From: Otis tarda
Lineage: Eukaryota > Chordata > Aves > Otidiformes > Otididae
DNA: 64,000 bases
NCBI GenBank assembly: GCA_026413225.1
Contig: CM048552.1
Span: 203,001,553 to 203,065,552 of the forward strand
Reading direction: 5' to 3'
Positions 38,891 through 51,613 of the stretch are shown piece by piece; the stretch's first letter is position 1, and each line of letters opens with the position of its first letter. The position numbers and the translations under genes are program-made. A model generated the notes under the pieces. It saw only the letters and a program-made list of their open reading frames with translations. It was not told the origin of the DNA and ran no database searches.

Positions 38891-41800
38891 GAGGAGCAAC
38901 ATTACTCCTCCCTCTCCTTCACTGACCTTGGTCTGTGCAGGGCTGTTCCTCTCACATACTCTCCTGCATCTCCTCCAGCTGCTGTGGTTGCACAGGGTTT
39001 TTTTTTCCACTTCTAAATCTGTTATCCCAGAGGTGCTACCACTGCCGCTGATGGGCTTGGCCTTGGCCAACGGCGGGTTCATCTTGGAGCCAGCTGTCAT
39101 TGCCTCCATTGGACATGGGGGAAGCTTCTGGCAGCTTCTCACAAAAGCCACCCCTGTAGCCCTCCTGCTACCAAAACCTTGCCAGGCAAACTGAATACAT
39201 TGGTAAAATAAGATTGAAAAACAACAACAAAACATGTAGGGAATAAGAGAGAGCATCATGAAGTGAACTGAAATAGGGTTTAAACTGCAGGCAATGATTG
39301 TGGTGCCAGATAGAAAAATGTGGAAAATGATTGTACAAGATCTCAAAATTTTATATGCCTCTCAGCTTTTTCCTTTTTTCACCTCCTCTGATGCCATCTC
39401 TGTGACTTACTGTCAATGGATATCATGGAAATATTGTCAATGCTGTCTCAAAAATCTGCTAGCGGAAGAAGAACGGCTTAGGCACACGCTTTCTTTCAGG
39501 AGCTCATTCCCTTCCCTGTGCATGACTTAACTGTTCAAAAATCCTCACCTCTACAATCAGGAAAGTGAAAACTAACATGGGGATTGAACCAGGAATGCTC
39601 AACTTTGACTGAGGCAAAAGACTGCGCTGGAGTCTTATAATGACAAAGAGTTTGTAGTAAACCCAATTCCATGTGGAACAGAGTGTCTGAGAACATGAGA
39701 AAATACAGTAGAAATGGTCCTGTGTACATAAGCCACAGAGAGTATGTTGCACAGAGCATCATGAGGAGCAATAAATTTACTAACCAGATCTGGAAGGTTA
39801 AGTTTTTGTCTGTATAGATTATTATTTTAAGCAATCTGGATATAGATGGCCCAAAGCTTCCTTTCCTTAACTCCTTTGTGAGGAGTGAGGGTTAGTCATG
39901 ATATAGCCTATAATCCTCAGGTTTGGAATAGTGCTATCTGCGTGATACCTGCTGTCAGTGGCCTGCAGACAAACTATGTTGAGGGATACCTACACTTGCT
40001 GTCATTCACATTGACCTATAGTTTATTTTATTGCTAGTCTCACAGATTAATAGCACAAACTGCATGGTGTAGTGGGCATTTCTAGAGGACATTTCAATTA
40101 AATCACATTAACTCACTACTGAATATACAAATATTATTAAATCATAAGTCATTATGTACCCTCATTTTTAACCTACAAGAAAGTTTAAATCATTTATTTA
40201 AAGTCACCTTGGAGTTAATTTAAAAATAAAATAAATGTATCAGATTAAAAAAAAAAAGTCCTCACTAATCTACCACTACTTACTCTTATGGAGAGCAGGG
40301 CTGAAAATAATTACTGCCTGCCTGAAATATACCTTCTAAAGAAAAAATACAACATATAAAATGAAATAATTGTATTCTTACAAGTGGAACCTGCAGAAAA
40401 AAATGTAAGGTACTGAAATATTTTTACTACTTTTGAAGGATAATTATGTAATTGTATAATTAATGATACATTTCTAACAGGCAAGGTAGTGGCTTTACAT
40501 AGAAAAGTGTAAAATATGTTACGTTTATGTTCTACATCGCTGTAGCCTATTCTGATATCTGAAATCATTATAGTGCAATAAGATGTGACATTTTACAGTA
40601 TCTATTGTTAGTTTTTAAAAAATATACAAAGAATAAGAAAGAATACAGATGTAAACCAAATAATACATCACATTTGTTATATCATATATCTATGCATGCT
40701 TTCTTTCTGATTTAAAAACACTGTGAATAAAGAAGTAAAAACATTTTACTTACACTCTTGTATCATCTGTGTTGTTATATTAATATATTTAAAGATAATA
40801 TTTGGATGACAATGCATCTCTGTTCTCATCCATCTCATTCCTACCGCCATAGGTCTGCCACATAACGGGTGGCATATGGGCCAACAGCTGAATTGTAACT
40901 GGGTGCACCAGGCTGCCCCAGGGCTGCCAAGTGCAGGATGGGGACGGTGGTTTATATCAGTTCAGTAACTTGGGAGGGTGTGTAGTGTGCTGGCGGTAAG
41001 CCTGGTTCCTTGGCAAGTGTGATCCAAGCACCCTGCCATGAGTACAGTGTTCTGGGAATATACTGTCAGCACGGACATATTTCTCAATCACAGTGAAATA
41101 TCTGTATTCTCAAAAATGCACAGCTATGTGTGGAAGTTAGCACTTTTGCAAGAAAGTATTTGATGCCAACGAATTACTAGATGGCAAGCCATGTACGCAT
41201 TATTTATGGTGCAAAGAAAGATGAATGAATGGAGAAAAAATAGGGTAAAAACATGGAAGCTGAATACCAGGGAAAGCATACTGATTAAAAATGAAGAATC
41301 TGTTCTCTCCCAGTCCTCCAGAGGCATACAGTACACAGGCACAGTGCTAATTTCTTGTCTGCTTCTACAGGCATTGGTGTCTGTCTGTCAAAAATTATTT
41401 ACCATGAAAACAATTAAAAAAAAATCATGCTTTGCTTACAGCATTTTGTGTTCATTTTATTTTCCACAGTTTACTTCTCTAATCTAGTCCTTGACACTGA
41501 TTTGGTTTTCTATATTGTCTCCCTTCTCTGTGAAATTACAGAGTCTTCTAAAACTGGCATTCCTTTCCCTTGCTTTCATTCCCAGAGAATATAAATCCTT
41601 CTTCCATCTACTTTCACATCATCAAACGGTCGTTGTATGCCATGGTGTGATCAAAACTGGGTGGGAGCAGGCTTTCCCAGACCAGCCTCTGTTCTTGCCC
41701 TTTTCTTCTGTGTGTTGGTGCCATCTGCCTGGCACCCAGAGCTCAGCACTGGGGATGGCTCCGGAATCACATCCATGTCACTGACACTAACTCGTTTTGT

Positions 41801-43311
41801 GATCTTCAGAGATGACTAAATGATGAAAAAAATATTCCTTCAATTTATAATTCAAGTGTTCAGACTGGAATTCAAGCACTTATGGACCTGCTGAAAAATG
41901 CCACAAACACTATTCCACTAAAAAATGGGAAAGTGCTGTATTTGACTAAAGTAAGAGAGCCAGCTTTTGTATTAGTGTTTTGGTTAGTACTGGTAGTCTC
42001 AGCTCTCATTGCCCAGCTGCCGTGAGGAAGGTGCCTCTGTTCCTAGGATAGTCCTCTTAACATATTAGTTTATGCCTAGGTTTTTCCATCTGCAAAATGA
42101 ATCTACCTATCCTGCATGGCTATGAAATTTAATTACTACATAAAAATAGTAGATGTAAGTTTTTGTACAAGGAGGAAACATTTTTATCCTCATCCCTGTC
42201 TCCGTCATTATGCTCATCCTCTTCCTTGTTCATGTGATTCTTATTCATCTCTGCTTTCTGTTACACTGTGCAAGGATATTACTTTTTCCCTCCTTTGAAT
42301 TTACATATTTTTTTTTCCTTAGCCCAGTCCATTTCTGCACACAGCTTCCTTCCTTTACTGTCTGAGAGTTGCAATAACCTTTTCTGTAACAAGTTATCTT
42401 GTCATTTTATCTCTTACTATAAAGTGTTTTGAGAGGCTTTGTATGAAAGATGCTGTATGAAAATGAATTGAATTTTGCTGTTTTAGCCTGAAGCAGGTGT
42501 TGCACTATGAGTTGATTCCCCTCCTCTCTCCCTTCTAGACTTAGCTTGTCATCTTTTTAAACAGATTTTACATTTGTGTTGTTTTTTGAAATGTTATTTA
42601 TCAATTTGGCACACAAAACAACTTGAATTTAGCAGTTTTCAAAAGCATCCTTTTTGATGAGGTGCTACCCTCATAAAATAAAATAAAAACTAAAACAAAA
42701 CAAAACCCTGAGAACAATGCACCTGCAGAATCCTGTTGCCTCAACAAAGATCTCACGATGAGCCTGTGAGTCACAACACAATTGAAAAGACACATGAAAA
42801 AGGCCAGATTAGGGAAAATGTCTAACACAGGATCATTCTCTTTGGTGCATTGATCTCTACTGGTTGCTTTCTGAATGTTCAGCTCTGAGACTTTATGCCA
42901 ACTGATGACAAATTCTGTCATGTATTCAATAAATTGATGATTTTTTTCTCTCTCTAGTTTTATGTTTATGAGGCAGTAATGGTGTCAGAGACTTCCATGG
43001 GACCACCTGAGTGAGCAAATGACAAAGTACAGGGACCTCTGTATAAGATTTTATGACTCTAAAGCTTGTGCTGGCCTAGGCAAAATGAACAGGGATGCTT
43101 CAGTCAAGCGTCCGCAGCATCATCACTGCTTATTAATGGACAGCCTCTGGCTCTTCAAGTTACTTAACCATAAGAAGGATGAAAGGACATTGCTCACCTC
43201 TCTGTTCATATCTGTATACAGAAAGATAAGATTTGAAGATCACATGTTGATTACTGAAACTAAACTTACTGCATGGGTGAAAGACTGTAATCCAAAGACA
43301 GGAAAGTACAA

Positions 43312-43353
43312 CTTCACTGAAGTCAATGAAAGTTTTACCACTGACTTCAGTGG
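43312..43353. repeat. inverted repeat, possible ancient repeat relic
   Basis: Perfect 11-bp arms cactgaagtca (43,315-43,325) and tgacttcagtg (43,342-43,352) enclose a 16-base spacer, so a hairpin can form. The 'gacttcagtgg' phrase resembles a dispersed sauropsid repeat seen in decayed form and also related to 3,020-3,070. The family is not identified. Confidence 0.5.
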
Positions 43354-43570
43354 AGACAGTATTTCATCCGTGTTTATTAGTGCTTTCAGGAGCAAAAGTA
43401 TTCACAAAATAAAGAGGAAATCCATACAAATGACATCCAACAAACAGTTCTGCATGAACTGGTATTTTCTGTCAAAGCAAGCCCCTCCACTCCAGTGGAA
43501 AAGAGGTAAAACTGAAAAATCAGTGGGAATCTCAGCCTTTTGAGGGATTAAGAACAGGACAATCAGGTAA

Positions 43571-43656
43571 ATTCCCTGCTTCTTGCAGGGTGGTTGGACT
43601 AGGTGACCTTTAAAGGTTCCTTCCAACCCAAACTATTCTATGATTGTATGATTCTA
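43571..43656 (+). mobile_element. CR1 LINE 3'-end fragment
   Basis: Contains 'cttcttgcagggtggttgg', 'actaggtgacctttaaagg', 'ttccttccaaccc' and the tail 'attctatgattgtatgattc'. A short 5'-truncated CR1 copy, more diverged than the one at 26,071. Confidence 0.95.
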
Positions 43657-46494
43657 AATTCCGGAGAAGTGTACAAGGAAAATGAACCAGTGACACTTGT
43701 GGAAGAAAGTTGACAATTCTGGTTGCATGCTGTCTGCTCTGCTACATGCATCTTCTCCCTTTCCCCTTTACTGTAAAGACTGTGTTTACTTCCTAAAAAA
43801 AAATAAATATTATCTCTTGCCACTCATTTCTCACTCAGAATCATAATACAGTGTAATAATATGGTTTGTTACAATGATAAATAATTGTGCAATCACAAAT
43901 ACAGGATTATGGCTTTAGCTAGGGGATGTGATGATTAACTCTTATAGTAATCTAATAGACAGGCATGAGGCAACATGTACTGACAGATCTCTGCAAAACC
44001 ATGCAAGGTATCAATTGTCAAGCAAAAACATCGTGGGGATTTACTTATCCCTTTGAAATTACTGTGAATGCTTTTTCTTTATTTTTGTATTTCTGTCTGT
44101 TTGGTAAGGTTGCATTCTCCAGAATGACAGAGACCCTTGAAAATACTCAGTTTACTGGGTAGCTACCCCATGGAGAGGTTTGCCTGTCGTTATGCATGAT
44201 TTTCTCTCACAGGAAGAATACCGTGTGGTGGGTGTGGCAGACTGCTGGCAATGACCTGCTCTTGCTAAAGATTGTCTTCCTTCCTTCAGGACTCCATTCT
44301 ATATAGTCTCTACTGTTCTACCTATTTTACCTGGTCTGTGATTACCGGCAGAGTGTATATGAGTGTAAAGATGGATCTATTAAAAAAAATTCTCCAAATT
44401 TGGGTGTTCAGTTAGATCTTACATCTCCTTAGCTCTCTACAGATAGGATAGAGAGTGAGAAATTTCACAAAATGACAAAAAACTTTGGATAACTCCATCT
44501 TTCTCCAGTAACTTCAAAGAGAGATTAAAGACACTGTCTACCACTCTTTTCTGCGGTGAAAGGAGCTTCTTACAAAGTTGGTGTTCACAAGAAAGCAAGG
44601 ATAAATCTATCACCACCATGAGGCACTCATAATGTGAGACTTAAATTTCTAATTTTAAGCCTTTGAAAACGGTACCTCTTGGGTGCCCTCATCTCTTCTG
44701 GAACTCTGATAGGAAGGTATCTGTCACTGGGTTGGAGACAACAGGAGTGATTTAGCTCTCCATCTTTTGATTTCAGTTAGTAGGTTGGTGTAGGCAGGGG
44801 AAGCTTCTGGGATCAGTCCTGTCCTTTCTCTCTTCTGTATTTCCCATCAGTTAGAGAAAGTCTTCCATTCCTTCAAGAACTCTCTCCCTTTTGAGAAAAA
44901 GTGTTTTTCAGGCTGAACACATCAAAATAGTTTAAATTACGTCTCTGAACAAGCTGCAATTCGATGTCTCAGCTGGGACTGATCTTGCTACTTATCTAAA
45001 GCCCTTAAATCACTACAGAACTGTTTAACATGGTTTGTCTGAAAGATTGCTGATTTCTGCACCTGTGGCTGTTGCCAAGGAGTTTGTCCCACTATTTACA
45101 AATAAAAAGTTCTGTGAACCTAGATTTGAATAGTTTTCCTCATTTTTCCCCTGACTTCAATTGCAAAGAATTTATGTAGCAGTTTCAGGAAAGATCTCTG
45201 GCTTTCTAAAGGACTCAATATTACTTCAAGTTTCATTTACGTAGCAATAAGGTATCCAGCATTATAGGGGTAAAGAGCAACAGGTCTTACCATTTGCTCA
45301 ATAATCAAAGGTATAAAAGCAGTTGAAGATCACTGGCATCTCTATTGTACCTGTTAGGGAGATAAACCATGTAGTTATTACTAGGATTGTTCCATTGAGG
45401 CACTCAATGCAGCTTTAAGGGAATTACCTGCAAAAACTGAAAGGGTCAAAACTCCTCCACTGTTCCAAATAAAAGAGAATATGGAAGAGACAAAACTTAA
45501 GGTGAGTTATCTGAAATGTAATGAGAACAAGTGCTGCTCTAAAATACTATGACAAAAACAACTGGAGAAACAGAATGCACAACAGATCTGTAGGTACTTG
45601 GATAGGTGCCCGATGTCTTTCCAACAGTTGCATGTCCATATGAGAAAACTTGGAATGTGCATTATAAAAATGAGCTAGGCTCTCACGTGTTGGTATCATT
45701 CTTCCTCAGGAACAGGCTGTACAAGGGTGTGTACATTTGGCCCATGCTGTTTGCTTCAGTTTGGCTTTATTAAATTTTTGGTGAAATATCAGGAATATTC
45801 TTCAGAAGAGATCTTTAGGAGAAGGATTGCTCACTCTCCTACTGAATTTGAGAATAACAGATTACAAAAACTCAGATAAACAAACAAATAAATAGAGCAC
45901 AAAGACCACGATGACCCTGATCAGACAGGTGGAGTTAGTTGTTAGTGGTCCAGTTATTAACCTGAGACACACAACATGTTGGTTCAGTTTGTCACTCAGC
46001 TACGTTCTTTTGTGTGACCCCTGCTTTCAGTGAAAGATAAAGATAGTCATGGGTACCAAAGCTGTCTCAAAACAGGAATCCTTTAGTCAATAGTCTATTA
46101 GAACATTTTGCTTTTTTTTTTCCTTATTTGACTACGGAAAATCATTATGTGTTCTCAAATTATCCTATTTTATTACAAAAATATACTTTTGAATTTCTGT
46201 TGATAGACCCTTGCCTACAACATGTATATTTTCTGTTCAAGTTTGTCAGAAGGGCTTCTTTTTAAGAAGTTATTTCTATCAGCAAAGAAAGTAGAGGAAG
46301 AAAATTAGTCTATCTCCTTGCAGTTGCAAAATGAAGATCAGAAGGCCCAGTCCTACAAGATACTGAGTACCTGAAGCATCTGTTGCAGCAAATGGATGCA
46401 TACCCAGAAATTGTTCTGCATATGTATCTTCGAATCGCTGAGGATCTGAAAAAGGTTGCTTTCATTCTGTTCAGTAAATAAAGGCAGGATATTT

Positions 46495-46690
46495 ACAGAA
46501 CCCCAAAATCACGGGTTGAGGCTGGAAGGCATCTCTGAGGATCATCTAGTCCAATCCCCTGATCAAAGAGGGTCATCTAGTGGAGGCTTCCCAGGGCTAT
46601 GTCCAGTTGGGTTTTGAAAACATCCAAGGACAAAGGCTTCACAACATTTCTGGGAATCTGTTCGACTGTTCAACCATCCTCACAGTAAAC
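46495..46690 (-). mobile_element. CR1 LINE 3'-region fragment, diverged
   Basis: On the plus strand it reads 'aaaatcacgggttgaggctg', 'gaaggcatctctgagg', 'atcatctagtccaatcccc', 'tccagttgggttttgaaaac' and 'tcacagtaaac'. This is the inverted CR1 3' region with several substitutions. It represents an older CR1 subfamily. Confidence 0.9.
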
Positions 46691-48435
46691 TGGGGTTTGT
46701 TTGCCTGTTTGTTTTGCTTGCCTTTTTTTTTTTTTTATTCCTTGTATGGATCATACTAAATGAAAGACTTGTAATGCAATTTAGTATTAACATTTGGACC
46801 AAAGATGAGAGATGTGATTCAGGAGAAAAAACTTTTTTGTGTGTGTGTGCATTCACTACCTGTATTTATAGCACCAGTTAGAAATTTGTGATGGTTCTTT
46901 CCAGGAATAGAGAAAGTGTACATAAACTGGGGCTCCAGGAGCACTTCTGAGCTTTCTGCCTTGTCAGTAGTTGCCACCTTCTCCCTTCCTCCCATAACGT
47001 GATTTTCACAGAAAGGAAAATTAAGGCATTTAGGTCATATGGGAGCTGATCATATCTTGTATCTTCTGTGTTTTGGGGATGAGAAGACACTCCAGTCTAC
47101 ACCTGCAGGTCAGTTTGGAAGTGGCCAGAGAGAGCACTGACAGTTCTGGAGGCACTTTACAGGAGCAGAGGACTGAAGGTGCTGGCTTGTCCTTGCTCTG
47201 CCGAATAGCTTGGTGCTGACTAAGGCTCCAGAGGTCGCTTATAGTTTGCCCTCAAAATATGAGTTGTTACAAAATTGTTTCACCTGCAATCTAAGCCATT
47301 TTCAGAAAGATTTATGCTCTAAATCAACTTTTTACAACATGGCCTCTTTTGTGAGAAAAGCTTAAAGCACAAAAAGTACATTTTGGTTCATTTAGTTTTC
47401 TCTATCAGATTTAGAACAAAGAAAAACCTTCCTGCTTTATAATGCAGCCCTTTTTGCCTCTATTTGGTTCTGAGTTTGAGGGGTTTTTTTTTTTGTTTGG
47501 TTGGGTTTTTTTTTGGCTGATTTCAATCTGACAGATTTCAACATTACACAAAAAAGCAAGCACACACACAAAAAAAAGCAAGCAAACAAAACTTACAGAC
47601 TGGAGAGAAGTGGGAAGAAACAATTGTTTCAGCATTCTTCTCTTTCACCTCAATAGTTCTTTAGAATTCATACCTGCATATATGCTTATGCATTTACGTA
47701 TGTATATGCATAATATATAAGAAAGTCAAAATCTGGAATGGACAATTTATTCTGGAAAGTTAAATTTTTCATGAAAATTTTGTGAAATCCATAGGTCATT
47801 CCACTGAACACTACTCAAGGTTTTGAAATCTCAGAATCTTCCAGAGGACGGAACATCCCTTACCTACTCCTATTTTACTTGACAGCATAGTGTCAGATGT
47901 TCTTTAGCACCCCCAGCATTAACAGAACATGTGAGATTTTAACAGCTCTGTGTGCCAAGTGAATAAGGGCAGAGAGTTTAATTAAGATATGCTTTGATTT
48001 CTGTTGTTAAAAGGACAAAATTACATACACAAAAAAAAAATATCTCAGAAGGTGTATAAATATAAGGGAAACTGGTGCAAATAGGTGGATCAGTCCAAGA
48101 GCCAGACCAGGAATCTGTCAGTCTTCTAGTTTGAAGGGAGATCAGGTACAAAATGTTCACAGACAGTCATGGTTGCACAAAACATTAGTCAAGGCTGTTC
48201 TGGGTGAACTTGTTTGTTTTTCAACCAGCCAGGCATAATCTGTAATATTTGATTTATTTTTTTAATTTGAGTTAAAAATGAGGTATTAAATAATGTCAGC
48301 TCTTTTCCAGTCTCCAGTTAGTGGAGAATTTGGGGTTCTAATTTATAATCAAGTGAGGACAAAGTCAAAGATGTAGGGCAGAAGCAGAATCAGATGCATT
48401 ATGAACAGGAGAATAGGGAAAGATAAACTTGACGC

Positions 48436-48479
48436 AGTGGTCCAAAACCATTCAGAGAGTGGTCCAAAACTATTCAGAG
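48436..48479 (+). repeat. 22-bp tandem duplication
   Basis: Two adjacent copies of a 22-bp unit starting agtggtccaaaac, differing by one base (ccatt versus ctatt). A small local duplication. Confidence 0.85.
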
Positions 48480-50563
48480 ATTTGCAGACAGTCATGGCAT
48501 TTTAATTTATCTGAGAGAATGAAACCATGGCACAAAAAAAAAAGGAATCACCCCCCAATTTCTTAGGAGAAAACCATCTATTAAAGTATTAAGTGCCTGG
48601 GGAAAATGATAAAGATTTCCTTCCTTTCTCCCCATGCTTCTCCTCCAGACTGGTAAGCTGGCTATAAAGAAGCTCTTGGATAAAGCTGAAGGAAGCAGTC
48701 AAAAAGCAGCTATTTAAAATGTTTAAAATCTGGAAGTTTGTTCTCTTTCCCAACTTTACACGTAAGCAAGCCTTAGGAAACACTTGGAAAATAGCCCTGC
48801 AGCTTTGTCACGGTATTTTTTTTTCTGCAGCTGAACATCGTTAGCAGATAGGAACATCCTTTCCCTGTGAGTTCTTGTCAAAGCCATGATGTCATCTGCA
48901 GTGACTGCGGCATTTTTGTGAATATCAGTGGAACATGAAATGTGTGGTCTTAAAGGTATATGCTTATGAAGAGGGGTATGGCTGTTCTGAACATGTGCTG
49001 TATGGGACATCTGTGATGAATATCTCCCGGGTGATATTTGTATAAAGGACCCTCTGCTCTGAAAGGAACAGCGCCAGCACTAAAGCTAAAGTATAAAAAA
49101 ACCCTGTTAATGATACTTTATGCTGATGTAGCACCTGTGCTCTAAAGATATCAGGCAGTGTACTAATGTCAATGAGCTTCTCTGAGCACCCTTTCCTTGG
49201 AAAATTTCATAATCAAGGACCTAGCAGAGAAAGAGGTTTAGCAAGATTCCTCTAGCTGTCAAATTGTCTAGCAGGTTATGCATCCTCTTCCTCTTGCAGA
49301 ATGGGCATGGGCTTTCATTAACAGATTTCTAGACTACATCTCTTATTTTGACTTCCTGAAATCATGCTTTTCAGGTACCTAATAATGCTCGTATCTTCTA
49401 GTCTAAAAGACATAAGAATGGTTCCTGAGAAAAGTAAATACTGAAAAATGACAATGGAGCTTTAGACTGATTTTTCACATGCTACCTGAATAAAGCAATA
49501 CTGTACCAGGCTGGAGCCTATGTCCAAGACATAACGGAAAACTCTCCATGGGATGTCAGAAAATTATAGTGAGTTTGAAAAGAATGATGAGACATGGACA
49601 TTGTTGCCCACTTCAGTTGCTCACAGGAGTGGATGTCAGAGAAACATATGTCCCTTTTACTCAGTATGACTGAGGTATTCTGTAAATTCAGTGTTATCAG
49701 CAGTCGTAGAACAAATTTTGCAGTATGACTTCTTTTTCTAGGCACAGTTCGTGTAGTTGTATTCTTACTTAGAATTATCAGCATTTTTTTTTAAAAAGGA
49801 AAAGCCTGATAATATGACTCAAATGCATGTTATAATCTCAGCATTCATGATGGGAGAGCATGAAAATCCAATTTATATTACCATTTTTTAACATCTTTAT
49901 TGTTCTGAGAGGATGTTGGCTCTGGGTGATGAAAATAGCATTGCCGCAGAGATATGTAGAGATAAAATGAGATCTTGGGAGATATAACCTAATCCTCTAC
50001 TCCCTTTCTACAAAGCATTTAGAATTGGTTCCTTTCTAACATAGAATGTAGGATTATCAAGGACAGATCCTTGATCTGGTGTAGTAAATGCTGTGTCCCT
50101 GCAGTGTTGGCTAGAGAAGACTCCATAAATGTTCCAGGAAAGACAGAGAAAGAGACTTTCACTTTTTCTTCCTGCCTTCCTCCACTCCACTCTACCCGCT
50201 TCGCCTTCAATTTTCAGACAGTGACTTAAATTAACTGCTGGGGTGAAAGTTTAGCAAGCTAATTAGGTTTTGCTTATTTAATGATCATTACCACACACTC
50301 TGCTCTGGCTCTGCCCTATTCCACTCCTGAGCCCACGCCTGCTTTCTGTAGTTCTCTGCTGTTCCCTACCCCTCACATCTGTGTCACAGCCAGGACAAAA
50401 GCTCTACTTCTCAACCCAGCACAAACCAGTTGTGTCTAAGAGGAGCAGTACTACCTAAATTAGTACTACTGCTATATTATTTTCAGAGAGCTGTCAGTAG
50501 CTGAGATAGCTTGTCTGTATCTGTGATTTCTACCCATAGTGATTACCTTAAGAATGAGGCTAA

Positions 50564-50568
50564 ATAGA
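50564..50568. repeat. target-site duplication ATAGA, left copy
   Basis: The five bases ataga directly precede the TGTGATGG end of the left LTR and are repeated at 57,601-57,605. This marks a single integration event for the whole provirus. Confidence 0.9.
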
Positions 50569-51188
50569 TGTGATGGTTTAGCCCGAATCACTACACAGTT
50601 TCTCGCTCACCCTCCCCCTCCCCAGGCGGGTGGGGGAGGGAATTGGGAAGGAAGGAGAACTCGTGGGTTGAGATAAAGATAATTTACTAAAATAAAAAGG
50701 GAAAACTACAATAATAACAGAATATAAGGATATTAAAAATATACAAAGTGAACAATATGTGTTTTCTCACCACCCGATGTCCCAATGACCGATACAGCCC
50801 GTCCCGAGCAGCGATCACGGAAACAAAACCGAGCAGCAAGCAAAGGAGCAAAAGGGAGCCAGCAAGGTAGAGGGAACGATGCCAGCAAAACGAGCAGGAA
50901 AGATGGATGCCAGGAAGGCAGATACCCACCCTTGCCTGCCCCCATGAGCATGACGTTTATGGCATGGAATACTCTCTTTGGCCAGTTTGGGTCAATTATC
51001 CTGTCTGTCTTTCTCCCAGCTTCCTGTATCTGCAAATTAGCGAGACTTGGAAAGCAGGACGGTGTCCTTGGTCTCATTCACAACAACTGGTATCATCAGG
51101 GTGTTTATCAACATTCTTCACACACGAAATCCAAAACATACCAGCTACTGAGAGGAAAGTTAACTCCATCCCTGCCAAAACCAGGACA
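50569..51188 (-). repeat. 3' LTR of the provirus
   Basis: 620 bp, TG...CA, differing from the 5' LTR by 2 substitutions and 2 small indels (3 bp in total). On the minus strand it begins TGTCCTGGTTTTGGCAGGG and ends CCATCACA. The opening phrase is shared with an LTR family common in birds. It contains a purine- and GT-rich stretch close to its 3' end. Confidence 0.95.
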
Positions 51189-51211
51189 GTATCCACCCCT
51201 TATTCCATACC
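51189..51211 (-). other. polypurine tract next to the 3' LTR
   Basis: On the minus strand the bases just before the 3' LTR read aaggggtggatac. This is a purine-rich stretch at the place where plus-strand DNA synthesis is primed in retroviruses. It is shorter and less pure than in many retroviruses, so the assignment rests mainly on position. Confidence 0.55.
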
Positions 51212-51613
51212 ATCTACGTCATGCATATACATATACATATATATACACACACACAGATGTAACTCCTTCAATCTATGGGCTATCCCTCCAAAGTCTGTTG
51301 AGTTCATTTAGTCCATGACTTTGGGTTGTATCTGTCATAACAGTCTTTCAGGACAAGAGAGATGGTATGTAGTATGGGGCTGTTGCATGCTGCATCTGGA
51401 ACTCGCAGTTGGTGCATCTAGCGTGGGTGGTGTATCATGTCCATGGTCTACAAGTTGAAGATGTTGATCTTGAGGAAATTGCTGGGCGCCAGTTCCTGTT
51501 CCATCATTGTTGCATCTCTCTTGGTTTTATTGAAGCTCATTCTTCACTGATCAGGGTGCAATACCTTTGATATGACATGTAAGAACTATAGAAATGATTA
51601 TATACAGTTCAAA
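51212..51613 (-). other. 3' untranslated region of the provirus, no env
   Basis: About 400 bp between the integrase stop and the polypurine tract. No open frame over 60 codons was found on the minus strand and no hydrophobic fusion or membrane segment is visible. Either env was lost long ago or, as in ERV-L, the lineage never carried it. Confidence 0.7.

Larger units (their letters stand above)
38249..39199 (-). mobile_element. solo LTR, ERV-L-like family common in birds
   Basis: A 951-bp element bounded by TG and CA with a nearly perfect 5-bp duplication. It contains repeated phrases such as 'ctgctccagcatggg' and 'ctccacgggctgcaggtgg', which I recognise from an LTR family widespread in birds. 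Orientation is minus, supported by AATAAA on the minus strand at 38,382-38,387. Overlapping open frames of up to 220 codons on both strands come from the GC-rich, repetitive nature of the LTR and are not taken as genes. No internal region or second LTR is present. Confidence 0.85.
39205..50563. other. AT-rich non-coding region between LTR insertions
   Basis: No recognised gene. The longest open frame (43,019-43,543, plus strand, 174 codons) has no recognisable domain, spans a repeat-like hairpin and ends just before a CR1 copy, so I do not call it. Two CR1 fragments and a few small tandem repeats are listed separately. A GC-richer stretch at 40,840-41,060 has no identifiable content. Confidence 0.5.

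Noticed and set aside
38156-39346. Open frames up to 220 codons on both strands
   Set aside because: They lie in a solo LTR with internal repeats; the frames follow repeat structure and no protein family is recognised.
43019-43543. 174-codon open frame on the plus strand
   Set aside because: No recognisable domain; it crosses a repeat-like hairpin and ends just before a CR1 copy. A frame of this length is expected about once by chance in a window this size.
50785-51318. 177- and 134-codon plus-strand open frames, with similar ones at 57,161-57,807
   Set aside because: They are antisense frames across the two LTRs, duplicated only because the LTRs are. No domain recognised.
51212-51613. Possible env remnant between pol and the 3' LTR
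   Set aside because: Only about 400 bp, with no open frame over 60 codons and no hydrophobic segment or cleavage-site-like motif.
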